Source: Stenotrophomonas maltophilia
Lineage (GTDB): Bacteria; Pseudomonadota; Gammaproteobacteria; Xanthomonadales; Xanthomonadaceae
Assembly: GCF_002205165.1 (NCBI RefSeq)
Contig: NZ_NIVS01000020.1
Location: 124,001 to 188,000, forward strand
Direction: 5' to 3'
DNA: 64,000 nt
Part shown: piece by piece, positions 54,593 to 63,245 of the stretch
How the letters are laid out: each line of letters starts with the position of its first letter
How positions within the stretch are numbered: the first letter of the stretch is position 1
Notes under the pieces: model-generated
Databases searched by the model: none
The model's input: only the letters and a program-made list of their open reading frames with translations
Told to the model about the DNA's origin: nothing
Program-made: the position numbers and the translations under genes

Positions 54593-56124
54593 GGCTGGCG
54601 GATCTCCGGCGTGGTGGCGCGCAGTTCACCCACGTAGTCCTGGGGCTGCAGCAGCTGGGTGGCCATCGCATCGGTGTGCTGCATCAGTGGCCCGGCGAAC
54701 ACGCTCATCGCGATGCCGTAGCTGAGCAGCAGCGCGGCCGCAAACAGTTCCACCGTGCGCGTGGGTGCCTTGCGCGGTTTGGGTGCGCCTTCTTCGACCA
54801 CCGGCACGCGCCAGAACAGGCGCGTGCCGCCGCGTGTCAGGCCGACGATCACCATCAGGCTGCTGCCCAGCACGGCCGCCCATACCGCCCAGGTGTACTG
54901 CGCCGGCATGCCGGCCAGCAGTGCCGCCTTGGCCAGGAAGCCGGACAGCGGCGGCAGGCCCGCCACCGAGACCGCACCGATCAGGAACAGCACCGCCGGC
55001 GTTTCCTTGCCCGGCATCGGCGCGATGACCTCCTTGCGATCGCTGGCACCGCCACGGCGGCGGCGGATCAGATCGGCGATGAGGAACAGTGCGGCGGCCA
55101 CGAAGGTGCTGTGCGGCAGGTAGTACAGGCCGGCGGAAAGCACTTCGGGGGTGCGCACCGAGAAGGCGATGAACAGCGTCGCTGCCGAGACCACCACCAG
55201 GTAGGAAATCAGCACGCGCAGGCGGGCGGCGGCCAGGACACCCAGGCCACCCAGCACCAGCGTGGCCACACCGCCCCAGAGCAGCCATTCGCTGCCGTAG
55301 CCGGCCATCGGGCCGGCACCCTCGCCGAACCACAGCGTGCTGACCCGCAGCACCGCGTACAGGCCGACCTTGGTCATGATCGCGAACAGGGCGGCCACGG
55401 CGGCCGGCGCACGTGCGTAGGCTTCGGGCAGCCACAGGTACAGCGGCATCAGCGCGGCCTTGCTGCAGAACACCAGCAGCAACAGCCCCATGGTCGCCTT
55501 GACCAGGGTCAGGTGCGAGGCCGGCACTTCCGCGATGCGCTGGGACAGCTCGGCCATGTTGAGCGAGCCCAGCGAGGCGTACAGCAGGCCGAGCGCAATC
55601 AGGAACAGGGTCGAGGCGGTGACGTTGAACACCACGTAGTGCAGGCCGATGCGCATGCGCAGGCCGCGCCCTCCGCTGAGCAGCAGGCCGTAGGAGGCGA
55701 TCAGCATCACCTCGAAGAACACGAACAGATTGAAGATATCGCCGGTCAGGAACGCGCCGTTGAGGCCGACCAGCTGGAACTGGAACAACGCATGGAAATG
55801 CGGCGCGCGCCGGTCCCAGCCCGAACAGGCATGCAGCAGGCAGGGGATGGCCAGCAGCAGCGTGGTCACCAGCATCCAGGCCGAGAGGCGGTCGGCCACC
55901 AGCGCGATGCCCAGGCGCGAGGGCCAGTCACCCAGCAGGTACACCGCAATGCTGCCGTCGGCGGTCTGCGCGAACAGCAGCGCGACCGCTGCCGCCAGTG
56001 CGGTCAGCGTGGTCCACGCCACGGTGCGCTGCACCTTCGGCCCGTAGCGGCGGTGTTCGACGAACAGCGAACAGGCCGCGCCGAACAGCGGAATCAGGAT
56101 GGGCAGGATCACCGCATGGTTCAT
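54589..56124 (-). CDS. mrpD: Mrp antiporter subunit D (NuoN-like)
   Basis: This 511-residue polytopic protein is one of two NADH-dehydrogenase-like ion channels of the complex. The proton-translocating domain (about 110-420) contains FFEVMLIASYGLLLSGG with Glu137-type residues, and KAALMPLYLWLPEAYARAPAAVAAL with the key Lys and Pro of helix 7. The C-terminal part ends with a charged tail. It overlaps mrpC and mrpE by four bases. Confidence 0.95.
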   Translation of the reverse strand: MNHAVILPILIPLFGAACSLFVEHRRYGPKVQRTVAWTTLTALAAAVALLFAQTADGSIAVYLLGDWPSRLGIALVADRLSAWMLVTTLLLAIPCLLHACSGWDRRAPHFHALFQFQLVGLNGAFLTGDIFNLFVFFEVMLIASYGLLLSGGRGLRMRIGLHYVVFNVTASTLFLIALGLLYASLGSLNMAELSQRIAEVPASHLTLVKATMGLLLLVFCSKAALMPLYLWLPEAYARAPAAVAALFAIMTKVGLYAVLRVSTLWFGEGAGPMAGYGSEWLLWGGVATLVLGGLGVLAAARLRVLISYLVVVSAATLFIAFSVRTPEVLSAGLYYLPHSTFVAAALFLIADLIRRRRGGASDRKEVIAPMPGKETPAVLFLIGAVSVAGLPPLSGFLAKAALLAGMPAQYTWAVWAAVLGSSLMVIVGLTRGGTRLFWRVPVVEEGAPKPRKAPTRTVELFAAALLLSYGIAMSVFAGPLMQHTDAMATQLLQPQDYVGELRATTPEIRQP

Positions 56125-56504
56125 GCGCCGCCCTCCCGGCCCGGCGCGGTATCGGCGGGGAGTTCTTCTTCTTCGTGCGCGTCCACGTGGTCGCTGTGGT
56201 TGTCGCTGCGGCTGCGCATGGCCAGCACGATGCTCACGGCGGTCATCGCGAAGGCGATCACGATCGCGGTCAGCACCAGTGCCTGCGGCAGCGGATCGGT
56301 GTAGTTGCCCAGGTCGCTGTCGATGCCCTCACGCAGCACCGGCGCCTTGCCCTGCACCAGCCGGCCGCCGGCGAAGATCAGCAGGTTGGTCGCATACGAC
56401 AGGAAGGTCATGCCGAGGATCACATCGAAGCTGCGCGCGCGCAGCAGCAGGTAGATGCCGATCGCGCTCAGTACGCCGATGGCGCTTGCCAGAGCCAGTT
56501 CCAT
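56121..56504 (-). CDS. mrpC: Mrp antiporter subunit C (NuoK-like)
   Basis: The 127-residue protein has three helices like NuoK (LALASAIGVLSAIGIYLLLRA, LGMTFLSYATNLLIFAGG, LVLTAIVIAFAMTAVSIVLAM), followed by an acidic cytoplasmic tail (HEEEELPAD). It overlaps mrpA (one base) and mrpD (four bases). Confidence 0.95.
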   Translation of the reverse strand: MELALASAIGVLSAIGIYLLLRARSFDVILGMTFLSYATNLLIFAGGRLVQGKAPVLREGIDSDLGNYTDPLPQALVLTAIVIAFAMTAVSIVLAMRSRSDNHSDHVDAHEEEELPADTAPGREGGA

Positions 56505-59332
56505 CAGTGCATCTCCCCGGTTTTTGCCGAACGGCGGTTGGGATCGATCTCGCCTTTGCGGGCATTGCGGGTGCGCGAGGGCTTGATCGTGCCCATCATC
56601 GAGAGCATCAGCATGACCCCGCCGAAGACCACCAGGTACACACCTGTATCGAAGCCGATCGCACTGGCCAGCGGAACCTCGCCGATCAACGGAATATGCA
56701 GGTCCAGATGGCCGCTGGTCAGGAACGGCACCCCGAACAGCATCGAAGCGCAGCCACTGAGGATCGCGATCAGCAGACCGGCACCGATGCAGCGGATGTA
56801 ATCGAAGCCGAAGCGCGATTCCACCGACGTGGTGCCCTGGATCACGTACTGGATCAGCAGCGGCACGGCCAGCACCAGGCCGGCGATAAAGCCGCCGCCG
56901 GGTGCGTTGTGGCCGCGCAGGAACAGGAAGATCGAGACGGTCAGGGTCAGCGGGAACATGATCTGGGCCAGATCGGCCGGCACCGGCAGCTTGATCGGCG
57001 GGCCCGGCATGATCTGTTCCGGCGCCATCCGCGAGCGGCGCAGCATGGCGTGCACCACCAGCGCGGCAATGCCGAACACGGTGATCTCACCGAAGGTATC
57101 GAAGCCGCGGAAGTCGACCAGGATCACGTTGACCACGTTCTGCCCATAGGCCTCGGGCAGCGCACGCGCCAGCAGCTCGCCGGCCATGGTGTTGGGCGGC
57201 AACGTCATGGCGGTGTAGGCCATCGCGGCCAGGCCGCCACCGGCGACGATGGCGATCACCGCATCGCGCCGCTTGCGCCAGACCGACTTCTCCGGCGGCG
57301 ACTGGATCGGCAGGTAGTTCATGCCCAGCAGCATCAGCACCAGGGTGACCATCTCCACCAGCAGCTGGGTCAGGGCCAGATCCGGCGCGGACAGGAACAC
57401 GAAGGTCAGTGAAACCATCAAGCCCACGCCACCGACCACCAGCACCGCCAGCAGGCGCTGCCGGTACACGAACAGTGCGCCCAGCGCGCAGGCCATCATC
57501 ACCAGCCACAGGGCCCAGCCCAACAGCGGGATCGGCTGCGGCGAGGGCCAGTTCGGCGAGGCCGGATTGGCCACGAACGGTGCCACGGCGACGATGATCG
57601 CCACCACCACCAGCGCCATCAGCATGCGCTGCAGGCTGCCGTTGGCCAGGCCTTGGGTGAGCCGGTGGGCGAAGCCGAACACCAGGTCCAGTTGCTTGTG
57701 GAACAGGTTGCGGCCGATGCTGCGGCTGACCACCGCATGCAGGTCGATCAGGCGGCGCAGCCCGAAGTACAGCGCGATGCCACCGATCACGCCGGCGATG
57801 CTCATCATCAACGGGGTGTTGAAACCGTGCCAGACCGACAGGCTGTAGGCCGGCATCGCCGCGCCCAGGATCGAGGAGGCCGCGGCGTGCAGCACCGGCG
57901 CGATGGTGATCGCCGGGGCGACGCCCACAGCGACGCAGACCACCACCAGGATCTCGACGGGCACCTTCATGAAGCGCGGCGGCTCATGCGGGACGCGATC
58001 CAGGTCGTGCGGCCCCTTGCCGAAGAAGGTGTCGTGCACGAAGCGCAGGCTGTAGGCCACGCCGAACACACCGGCCAGCAGGGCGGCGATCGACATCACC
58101 ACGCGCATGGTCTCCGGGCCGCCGGCCGTCAGCGCCTCGGCGAACAGCATTTCCTTGGACAGGAAGCCATTGAGCAGCGGAATGCCGGCCATCGCCAGCG
58201 AGGCGATGATCGCCAGCGCGCTGGTGATCGGCATCAACCGCCGCAGGCCGCCCAGCTTGCGCATGTCACGGGTGCCGGTCTCGTGGTCGATGATGCCGGC
58301 AGCCATGAACAGCGAGGCCTTGAAGGTGGCGTGGTTGAGGATGTGGAACACACCGGCCACCACGGCCATCGGCGTGGACAGGCCGAACAGCATGGTGATC
58401 AGGCCGAGATGGGAGATCGTCGAATAGGCCAGCAGGCCTTTGAGGTCATGCTGGAAAATCGCGTTCCAGGCACCGATCAGCAGGGTGATCGCCCCGATGC
58501 CGCTGACCGTATAGAAGAACAGGTCGGTACCGGCCAACGCCGGGTGCAGCCGCGCCAGCAGGAACACGCCGGCTTTGACCATGGTGGCCGAGTGCAGGTA
58601 GGCCGAGACGGGCGTCGGCGCGGCCATCGCGTGCGGCAGCCAGAAGTGGAACGGGAACTGGGCGCTCTTGGTGAAGATGCCGGCCAGGACCAGGAACAGC
58701 GCATACGGGTACAGTGCACTGGCGCGGATCAGATCGCCGGCGGCGAGCACCGCATCCAGCTCGAAGCTGCCCACGATGCGGCCGATCAGCAGCACACCGC
58801 CGAGCAGGGCCAGGCCGCCGCCGCCGGTGACCACCAGCGCCATCCGGGCGCCCTCGCGGGCGTCCTGGCGGTGTGACCAGAAGCCGATCAGCAGGAACGA
58901 GCTGATGCTGGTCATCTCCCAGAACACCATCAACAGCAACAGGTTGCCCGACAGCACCATGCCCAGCATGGCGCCCATGAACAGCAGGAGGTAGCAGTAG
59001 AAGCGGTGGGCGCTGTCGCGGGCACTGAGGTAGTAGTGCGCGTACATCACCACCAGCGCACCGATGGCCAGCACCATGCCGGCGAACATCCAGGCCAGGC
59101 CGTCCAGGCGCAGCGAGAAGGCCAGGCCGATCTGCGGAATCCACTCCCCGTAGCTGCGGACAATGCCACCGTCCATGATCGCCGGGGTCATCGTCGCCAA
59201 CAGCGCCAGTCCCCCCAGCGGAGCGGCCGCGGCTACCCAGGCGGCCGTGGAGCGGGAGGTGCGGCGGAATGAAGCGACGGCCACTGCCATCAGGAAAGGC
59301 AGGGCGAGCAGCAGGAGCAGACTAGGATTCAT
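56504..59332 (-). CDS. mrpA: Mrp antiporter fused subunit A-B
   Basis: The 942-residue first gene joins MrpA and MrpB. The NuoL-like core (about 110-400) has FWEMTSISSFLLIGFWSH and FPFHFWLPHAMAAPTPVSAYLHSATMVKAG with the channel Lys/His. The MrpA tail with DLALTQLLVEMVTLVLMLLGM leads into MrpB near residue 795, with the signature RGHNAPGGGFIAGLVLAV. The six-gene order A/B-C-D-E-F-G with start-stop overlaps is the group 2 Mrp/Pha type, a Na+ or K+/H+ antiporter for alkali and salt tolerance. The ion is not decided by sequence. Confidence 0.95.
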   Translation of the reverse strand: MNPSLLLLLALPFLMAVAVASFRRTSRSTAAWVAAAAPLGGLALLATMTPAIMDGGIVRSYGEWIPQIGLAFSLRLDGLAWMFAGMVLAIGALVVMYAHYYLSARDSAHRFYCYLLLFMGAMLGMVLSGNLLLLMVFWEMTSISSFLLIGFWSHRQDAREGARMALVVTGGGGLALLGGVLLIGRIVGSFELDAVLAAGDLIRASALYPYALFLVLAGIFTKSAQFPFHFWLPHAMAAPTPVSAYLHSATMVKAGVFLLARLHPALAGTDLFFYTVSGIGAITLLIGAWNAIFQHDLKGLLAYSTISHLGLITMLFGLSTPMAVVAGVFHILNHATFKASLFMAAGIIDHETGTRDMRKLGGLRRLMPITSALAIIASLAMAGIPLLNGFLSKEMLFAEALTAGGPETMRVVMSIAALLAGVFGVAYSLRFVHDTFFGKGPHDLDRVPHEPPRFMKVPVEILVVVCVAVGVAPAITIAPVLHAAASSILGAAMPAYSLSVWHGFNTPLMMSIAGVIGGIALYFGLRRLIDLHAVVSRSIGRNLFHKQLDLVFGFAHRLTQGLANGSLQRMLMALVVVAIIVAVAPFVANPASPNWPSPQPIPLLGWALWLVMMACALGALFVYRQRLLAVLVVGGVGLMVSLTFVFLSAPDLALTQLLVEMVTLVLMLLGMNYLPIQSPPEKSVWRKRRDAVIAIVAGGGLAAMAYTAMTLPPNTMAGELLARALPEAYGQNVVNVILVDFRGFDTFGEITVFGIAALVVHAMLRRSRMAPEQIMPGPPIKLPVPADLAQIMFPLTLTVSIFLFLRGHNAPGGGFIAGLVLAVPLLIQYVIQGTTSVESRFGFDYIRCIGAGLLIAILSGCASMLFGVPFLTSGHLDLHIPLIGEVPLASAIGFDTGVYLVVFGGVMLMLSMMGTIKPSRTRNARKGEIDPNRRSAKTGEMH

Positions 59333-59691
59333 GCAGGGAATGCGGGATTCACGAGCAGGTCGTTCAGTCTAACAGGCAGGCAATTGCTGCCGATACACCC
59401 GAATACGCCCTCAATTGCATGTAACGTGCGCTGATTCATTTTTTCCGGGCAGCGCGACGCCCCATGCGGGTCTGTCGAAGGCCGTATGGAGGCCCGCCCT
59501 CGACTTTGCCGACTGTGGCCTCCCGACGCCGCTCGAAACGGGTCCGGAACCAGACATCGCAGGGGCTGCGGGACCGCCCGGGTGTGCACGAAGATGAACG
59601 GTGACCGTCGCTCGAAAGGCCACTGGGGACGATGCTGGACGGTGCGGCGTGGAGTGCCGGTGAGCGCGTCGGCTCGTTCAGGAAAAACTGG
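59333..59691. other. Promoter and leader region of the mrp operon, no gene
   Basis: About 359 bases without a supported gene. On the minus strand TAGACT (near 59371) precedes mrpA and may be a -10; no -35 is clear. The stretch 59400-59460 is AT-richer. A short open frame at 59415-59597 has no ribosome site and unnatural residues. Confidence 0.5.
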
Positions 59692-60174
59692 TCAGTAGCG
59701 CCAGTCCATCCGGCGGTAGACCTTGGCCAGGACCCACAGCGGGCCGATCAGCAGATAGACCAGATCGGTCAGGAAGCTCGGTTTGCGGCCTTCATGCTTG
59801 TGGCCGATGAACTGCGCGACCCAGGCCACGGCGAACACGCCCAGGGCCAGCCAGAACAGGTTCACCAGCCCGATCTCGGCTTCCAGCAGGCGGCACACGC
59901 AGCCGCTGACGAAAAAGAACGCCAGCATGCCGTAACCCAGCGTGCGCGAAAGACGGTTGTAGAAGCACCAGGCGGCGAACATCGCCAGGCCGGCCCAGAT
60001 CCCGTTCTGGAACCAGGTGATCAGCGGCGGCAGGCACCACAGCAGCGCGATCACCGACCACGCGATCGCCGGGACCGCCACGACATGGATGCGCTGGTTG
60101 AGCACATTGCGGTGGTCATCGGAATAGCTGGCGAAGTAGCGGTCGATCGGGCGTGCGACGGTGGTGGTGACCAT
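59692..60174 (-). CDS. Mpo1-like (DUF962) membrane protein
   Basis: The 160-residue protein has the Mpo1/YGL010w pattern: VARPIDRYFASYSDDHRNVLNQRIHVVAVPAIAWSVIALLW, four helices, and the final QFIGHKHEGRKPSFLTDLVYLLIGPLWVL. Yeast Mpo1 is a 2-hydroxy fatty acid dioxygenase using Fe at conserved His residues; HKHEG here and the N-terminal HRN/H match. GGAGGG lies five bases before the ATG. It ends just left of a possible leader of the mrp operon and begins after a SMAG pair. Confidence 0.88.
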   Translation of the reverse strand: MVTTTVARPIDRYFASYSDDHRNVLNQRIHVVAVPAIAWSVIALLWCLPPLITWFQNGIWAGLAMFAAWCFYNRLSRTLGYGMLAFFFVSGCVCRLLEAEIGLVNLFWLALGVFAVAWVAQFIGHKHEGRKPSFLTDLVYLLIGPLWVLAKVYRRMDWRY

Positions 60175-60214
60175 GTTCCCTCCCAGGATCTGCAGAGCAT
60201 ACCGCCCCGGGCGG

Positions 60215-60237
60215 GTAGAGCCGACCGTTGGTCGGCT
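60215..60237 (+). repeat. SMAG-type GTAG palindrome
   Basis: GTAG then AGCCGACC-GTT-GGTCGGCT; left member of an opposed pair. Confidence 0.88.
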
Positions 60238-60296
60238 TGCTCTCACCCAGACGCTACCCCTCGTGCTGCACGCGATAGGCCACCAACGTCCGCGGC

Positions 60297-60319
60297 AGTC
60301 GACCAACGGTCAGCTCTAC
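60297..60319 (-). repeat. SMAG-type GTAG palindrome, slightly decayed
   Basis: Minus-strand GTAG followed by AGCTGACC-GTT-GGTCGACT, with compensated changes that keep most of the stem. Right member of the pair. Confidence 0.75.
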
Positions 60320-60360
60320 GGCCGGGACCCCCGGCCATCACGGCCGGGGGCGCAGGCGAA

Positions 60361-61287
60361 TCAGTCGACCGAGATGCCGGCCAGGCGCTGCAGCGCCTCG
60401 GCATACTTGGCGCGGGTGCGCTCGATGATCTCGGCCGGGATGCTCGGGCCCGGGGCAGTCTTGCCCCAGTCCAGCGCCTCCAGGTAATCGCGGACGAACT
60501 GCTTGTCGTAGCTCGGCGGGCTGGTGCCCACCTCGTACTCGTCGGCCGGCCAGTAACGCGAGGAATCCGGGGTCAGCATCTCGTCCATGATGTACAGACG
60601 GCCATCGGCATCGGTACCGAACTCGAACTTGGTATCGGCCAGGAGGATGCCGCGCTCGCGCGCATAGTCGGCGGCGAAGGCGTAGATGCGCAGCGTGGCA
60701 TCGCGCACGCGCTCGGCCAGGTCCGCACCGACCGCCTTCACCATCGCATCGAAATCGATGTTCTCGTCATGGTCGCCGACGGCGGCCTTGGTCGAGGGGG
60801 TGAAGATCGGTTCGGGCAGCTGTTCGGCCTGGCGCAGGCCATCGGGCAGCTCGATGCCGCTGATCTTGCCGGTGCGCTGGTAGTCCTTCCAGCCGCTGCC
60901 GATCAGGTAGCCGCGGGCGATCGCCTCCACCGGGACCGGCTTGAGCTTGCGGGTGACCACCGCGCGTTTGGCATACAGGGCCGGATCGACACCCTCGGGC
61001 AGCACGCTGGCGACATCGATGCCGGTCAGGTGGTTGGGCATCAGGTGCGCGGTCTTGGCGAACCAGAAGTTCGAGACCTGGCAGAGCATTTCGCCCTTGC
61101 CGGGGATCGGGTCGGGCAGCACCACGTCGAAGGCTGACAGACGGTCGGTCGCGACCATCAGCAGGTAGTCCCCCGGCGGAGTGCCGGCGGGGAGCCGGTC
61201 GCGCGGAATGTCGAAAACATCACGCACCTTGCCGCGATGGCGCAAGGGCAGGCCGGGGAGATCGGATTGCAACAACGTGGTCGGCAC
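60361..61287 (-). CDS. purC: Phosphoribosylaminoimidazole-succinocarboxamide synthase
   Basis: PurC joins CAIR and aspartate in purine synthesis using ATP. The 308-residue protein has [13 protein letters not shown] (nucleotide loop), [38 protein letters not shown] and [20 protein letters not shown], as in the longer proteobacterial type. Two GTG starts are possible. I chose 61287 because AGGAG is five bases before it; the GTG at 61293 overlaps the ribosome site itself. Confidence 0.96.
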   Translation of the reverse strand: MPTTLLQSDLPGLPLRHRGKVRDVFDIPRDRLPAGTPPGDYLLMVATDRLSAFDVVLPDPIPGKGEMLCQVSNFWFAKTAHLMPNHLTGIDVASVLPEGVDPALYAKRAVVTRKLKPVPVEAIARGYLIGSGWKDYQRTGKISGIELPDGLRQAEQLPEPIFTPSTKAAVGDHDENIDFDAMVKAVGADLAERVRDATLRIYAFAADYARERGILLADTKFEFGTDADGRLYIMDEMLTPDSSRYWPADEYEVGTSPPSYDKQFVRDYLEALDWGKTAPGPSIPAEIIERTRAKYAEALQRLAGISVD

Positions 61288-61430
61288 GGGCACTCCTGAG
61301 GCTTCGTCATGACAGCTGTCCAGGGGACCCGGAGGGCCCGCACAGACAGCGGGCGGCCTAGTGTAAAGCGGGTTGGGCCCGCTGTGACGTAAAATGAGGA
61401 TCCTTTGTCGCCTCGGCTGCCCAGACCACC

Positions 61431-61760
61431 ATGCGCTGGTACGGAAAACTGCTCGGATTCATCGCTGGCGCCCTGCTGTTCAGGCCCAATCCGCTGTTCG
61501 GGGCCGCGTTCGGGCTGTTGCTGGGGCATGCCTTCGATGCCGACTGGTTCCGGCTGAACAGGGAGAACCCCTACCGCGAGCTGGGGCTGACCTCCGAGGC
61601 GACCGATGCCGAGATCGACCTGGCCTACCGCCGGCTGATGTCCCAGTACCACCCGGACAAGGTGGTCGGCGCCGCCCCGGAGCTGCGCCAGCAGGCCGAG
61701 CGCAAGTCGCGCCAGCTCAATGCCGCCTACGACCGCATCAAGACCCTGCGCAAGCGCTGA
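61431..61760 (+). CDS. Short J-domain protein with N-terminal membrane helix
   Basis: The 109-residue protein has a membrane-like N-terminus ([33 protein letters not shown]) similar to DjlA, followed by a J domain (about 45-109) with [24 protein letters not shown] and the invariant HPD in SQYHPDKV. It should stimulate DnaK at the membrane. It lacks the middle domain of DjlA. rpe starts 42 bp downstream. Confidence 0.9.
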   Translation: MRWYGKLLGFIAGALLFRPNPLFGAAFGLLLGHAFDADWFRLNRENPYRELGLTSEATDAEIDLAYRRLMSQYHPDKVVGAAPELRQQAERKSRQLNAAYDRIKTLRKR

Positions 61761-61802
61761 TTCCGCGCGGCGCCCCCTTTCAACATCCTCAAGGTCCCGG
61801 CC

Positions 61803-62480
61803 ATGTCCAACTGCATCATTGCTCCCTCCATCCTGTCCGCCGATTTCGCCCGCCTGGGCGAGGAAGTGGACACCGTGCTCGCGGCCGGCGCCGACTGGGT
61901 GCATTTCGATGTGATGGACAACCATTACGTGCCGAATCTGACGATCGGCCCGCTGGTCTGCCAGGCCCTGCGCAAGCACGGCGTGACCGCACCGATCGAT
62001 GTGCATCTGATGGTGGAGCCGGTGGACCGCATCATTCCGGATTTCGCCGAGGCCGGCGCGACCTACATCAGCTTCCATCCGGAGGCGAGCCGCCACGTGC
62101 ACCGCACCATCCAGCTGATCCGTTCGCTGGGCTGCAAGCCGGGCGTGGTGCTCAATCCCGCCACGCCGGTGGACATCCTGGACTGGGTGCTTGATGACCT
62201 GGACCTGGTGCTGGTGATGTCGGTCAACCCGGGCTTCGGCGGTCAGGCCTTCATTCCCTCGGCGCTGGACAAGGTCCGCGCGATCCGCCAGAAGATCGAT
62301 GCCAGCGGCAAGGACATCCGCCTGGAGATCGACGGTGGCGTGAAGGCCGACAACATCGGGGCCATCGCGGCGGCCGGTGCGGATACGTTCGTGGCCGGCT
62401 CGGCGATCTTCAATGCGAAGACCAGCTACCAGGACATCATCGCGCAGATGCGCGGCAACGTCGCCGCGGCGCGGGGCTGA
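61803..62480 (+). CDS. rpe: Ribulose-phosphate 3-epimerase
   Basis: Rpe interconverts ribulose-5-phosphate and xylulose-5-phosphate. The 225-residue TIM barrel shows [13 protein letters not shown] (first catalytic Asp region), [17 protein letters not shown] (metal His and Asp), [24 protein letters not shown] (phosphate loop) and [12 protein letters not shown]. The acetyltransferase gene begins 3 bp after the stop. Confidence 0.97.
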   Translation: MSNCIIAPSILSADFARLGEEVDTVLAAGADWVHFDVMDNHYVPNLTIGPLVCQALRKHGVTAPIDVHLMVEPVDRIIPDFAEAGATYISFHPEASRHVHRTIQLIRSLGCKPGVVLNPATPVDILDWVLDDLDLVLVMSVNPGFGGQAFIPSALDKVRAIRQKIDASGKDIRLEIDGGVKADNIGAIAAAGADTFVAGSAIFNAKTSYQDIIAQMRGNVAAARG

Positions 62481-62483
62481 GCC

Positions 62484-62975
62484 ATGGGAGCGGTGGCTGC
62501 CGTGACCATCCGTGTGGCCACCGCCGAGGATGCGGGGCTGATCCTGCGCTTCATCCGTGAGCTGGCCCTCTACGAAAAGGCCGAGTCGTCGGTGCAGACC
62601 GACGAAGCGGGCATCCGCGCGAGCCTGTTCGGGCCGGCGGCGAAGGCGTACGCGCTGATCTGCGAAGCCGACGGCGTCGCGATCGGATATGCGGTGTATT
62701 TCTACAATTACTCCACGTGGCTGGGCCGCAACGGGATCTATCTGGAAGATCTGTACGTGAGTCCGGAGCGCCGCGGCAGCGGTGCGGGCAAGGCGCTGCT
62801 GCAGCACATCGCACGCATCGCGGTGGCGGAAAACTGCGGGCGGTTCGAGTGGTCGGTGCTGGACTGGAATGCACCGGCGATCCAGTTCTACGAGGCCGCA
62901 GGGGCGAAGCCGCAGAGCGAGTGGACGGTTTACCGGATGGAAGGTGAGGTGTTGCGGACCTTCGCCGAAGGCTGA
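62484..62975 (+). CDS. GNAT-family N-acetyltransferase
   Basis: The 163-residue protein resembles diamine/spermidine N-acetyltransferases: TIRVATAEDAGLILRFIRELALYEKAE, then YFYNYSTWLGRNGIYLEDLYVSPERRGSGAGKALLQHIA with the acetyl-CoA loop, and WSVLDWNAPAIQFYEAAGAKP. The start ATG overlaps nothing but lies three bases past rpe, so it is in the rpe operon. The substrate is not known; the polyamine genes here make a polyamine substrate possible. Confidence 0.9.
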   Translation: MGAVAAVTIRVATAEDAGLILRFIRELALYEKAESSVQTDEAGIRASLFGPAAKAYALICEADGVAIGYAVYFYNYSTWLGRNGIYLEDLYVSPERRGSGAGKALLQHIARIAVAENCGRFEWSVLDWNAPAIQFYEAAGAKPQSEWTVYRMEGEVLRTFAEG

Positions 62976-62981
62976 GCACCC

Positions 62982-63004
62982 GTAGAGCCGACCGTTGGTC
63001 GGCT
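62982..63004 (+). repeat. SMAG-type GTAG palindrome
   Basis: GTAG then AGCCGACC-GTT-GGTCGGCT; first of two in tandem, 6 bp after the acetyltransferase stop. Confidence 0.88.
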
Positions 63005-63024
63005 GCCGCAGCCAACCCAACACG

Positions 63025-63047
63025 GTAGCGCCGACCGTTGGTCGGCT
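63025..63047 (+). repeat. SMAG-type GTAG palindrome
   Basis: GTAG then CGCCGACC-GTT-GGTCGGCT; second of a same-direction pair. Confidence 0.88.
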
Positions 63048-63063
63048 GCGCTGCTGGCGGGTC

Positions 63064-63092
63064 AAAAAAAGACCGCACCATTGCTGGTACGG
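63064..63092 (-). terminator. Leftward intrinsic terminator with no known gene upstream
   Basis: On the minus strand CCGTACC-AGCAAT-GGTGCGG pairs over seven bp (one G-T) and is followed by seven T residues. Confidence 0.75.
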
Positions 63093-63165
63093 CCCTGGGA
63101 ATAGCGGGAGGCTGATCCTGCCTCCATCCATCTTCCTTGCTATGGCCTTTCATTCTCCGGACCGT
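63064..63165 (-). ncRNA. Candidate GGA-rich small RNA (Rsm/Csr-like)
   Basis: Read leftward, about 100 bases contain five GGA motifs (63116-63158). One sits in the loop of a perfect hairpin GGAGGC-AGGATCA-GCCTCC (63107-63125). The terminator above ends the transcript. RsmA/CsrA-binding RNAs have just this layout. No convincing promoter is visible, so the 5' end is a guess. Confidence 0.4.
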
Positions 63166-63245
63166 CGGTGACGCTTTGATGACGTTCACCGGCGGCCATG
63201 CCACGCGCTGCTAGCCTTCGCTTCCCCACTCCCAGGAAGTACCGC

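Noticed and set aside
59415..59597. 60-residue open frame upstream of the mrp operon
   Set aside because: No ribosome site and no natural-looking protein; most likely leader DNA.
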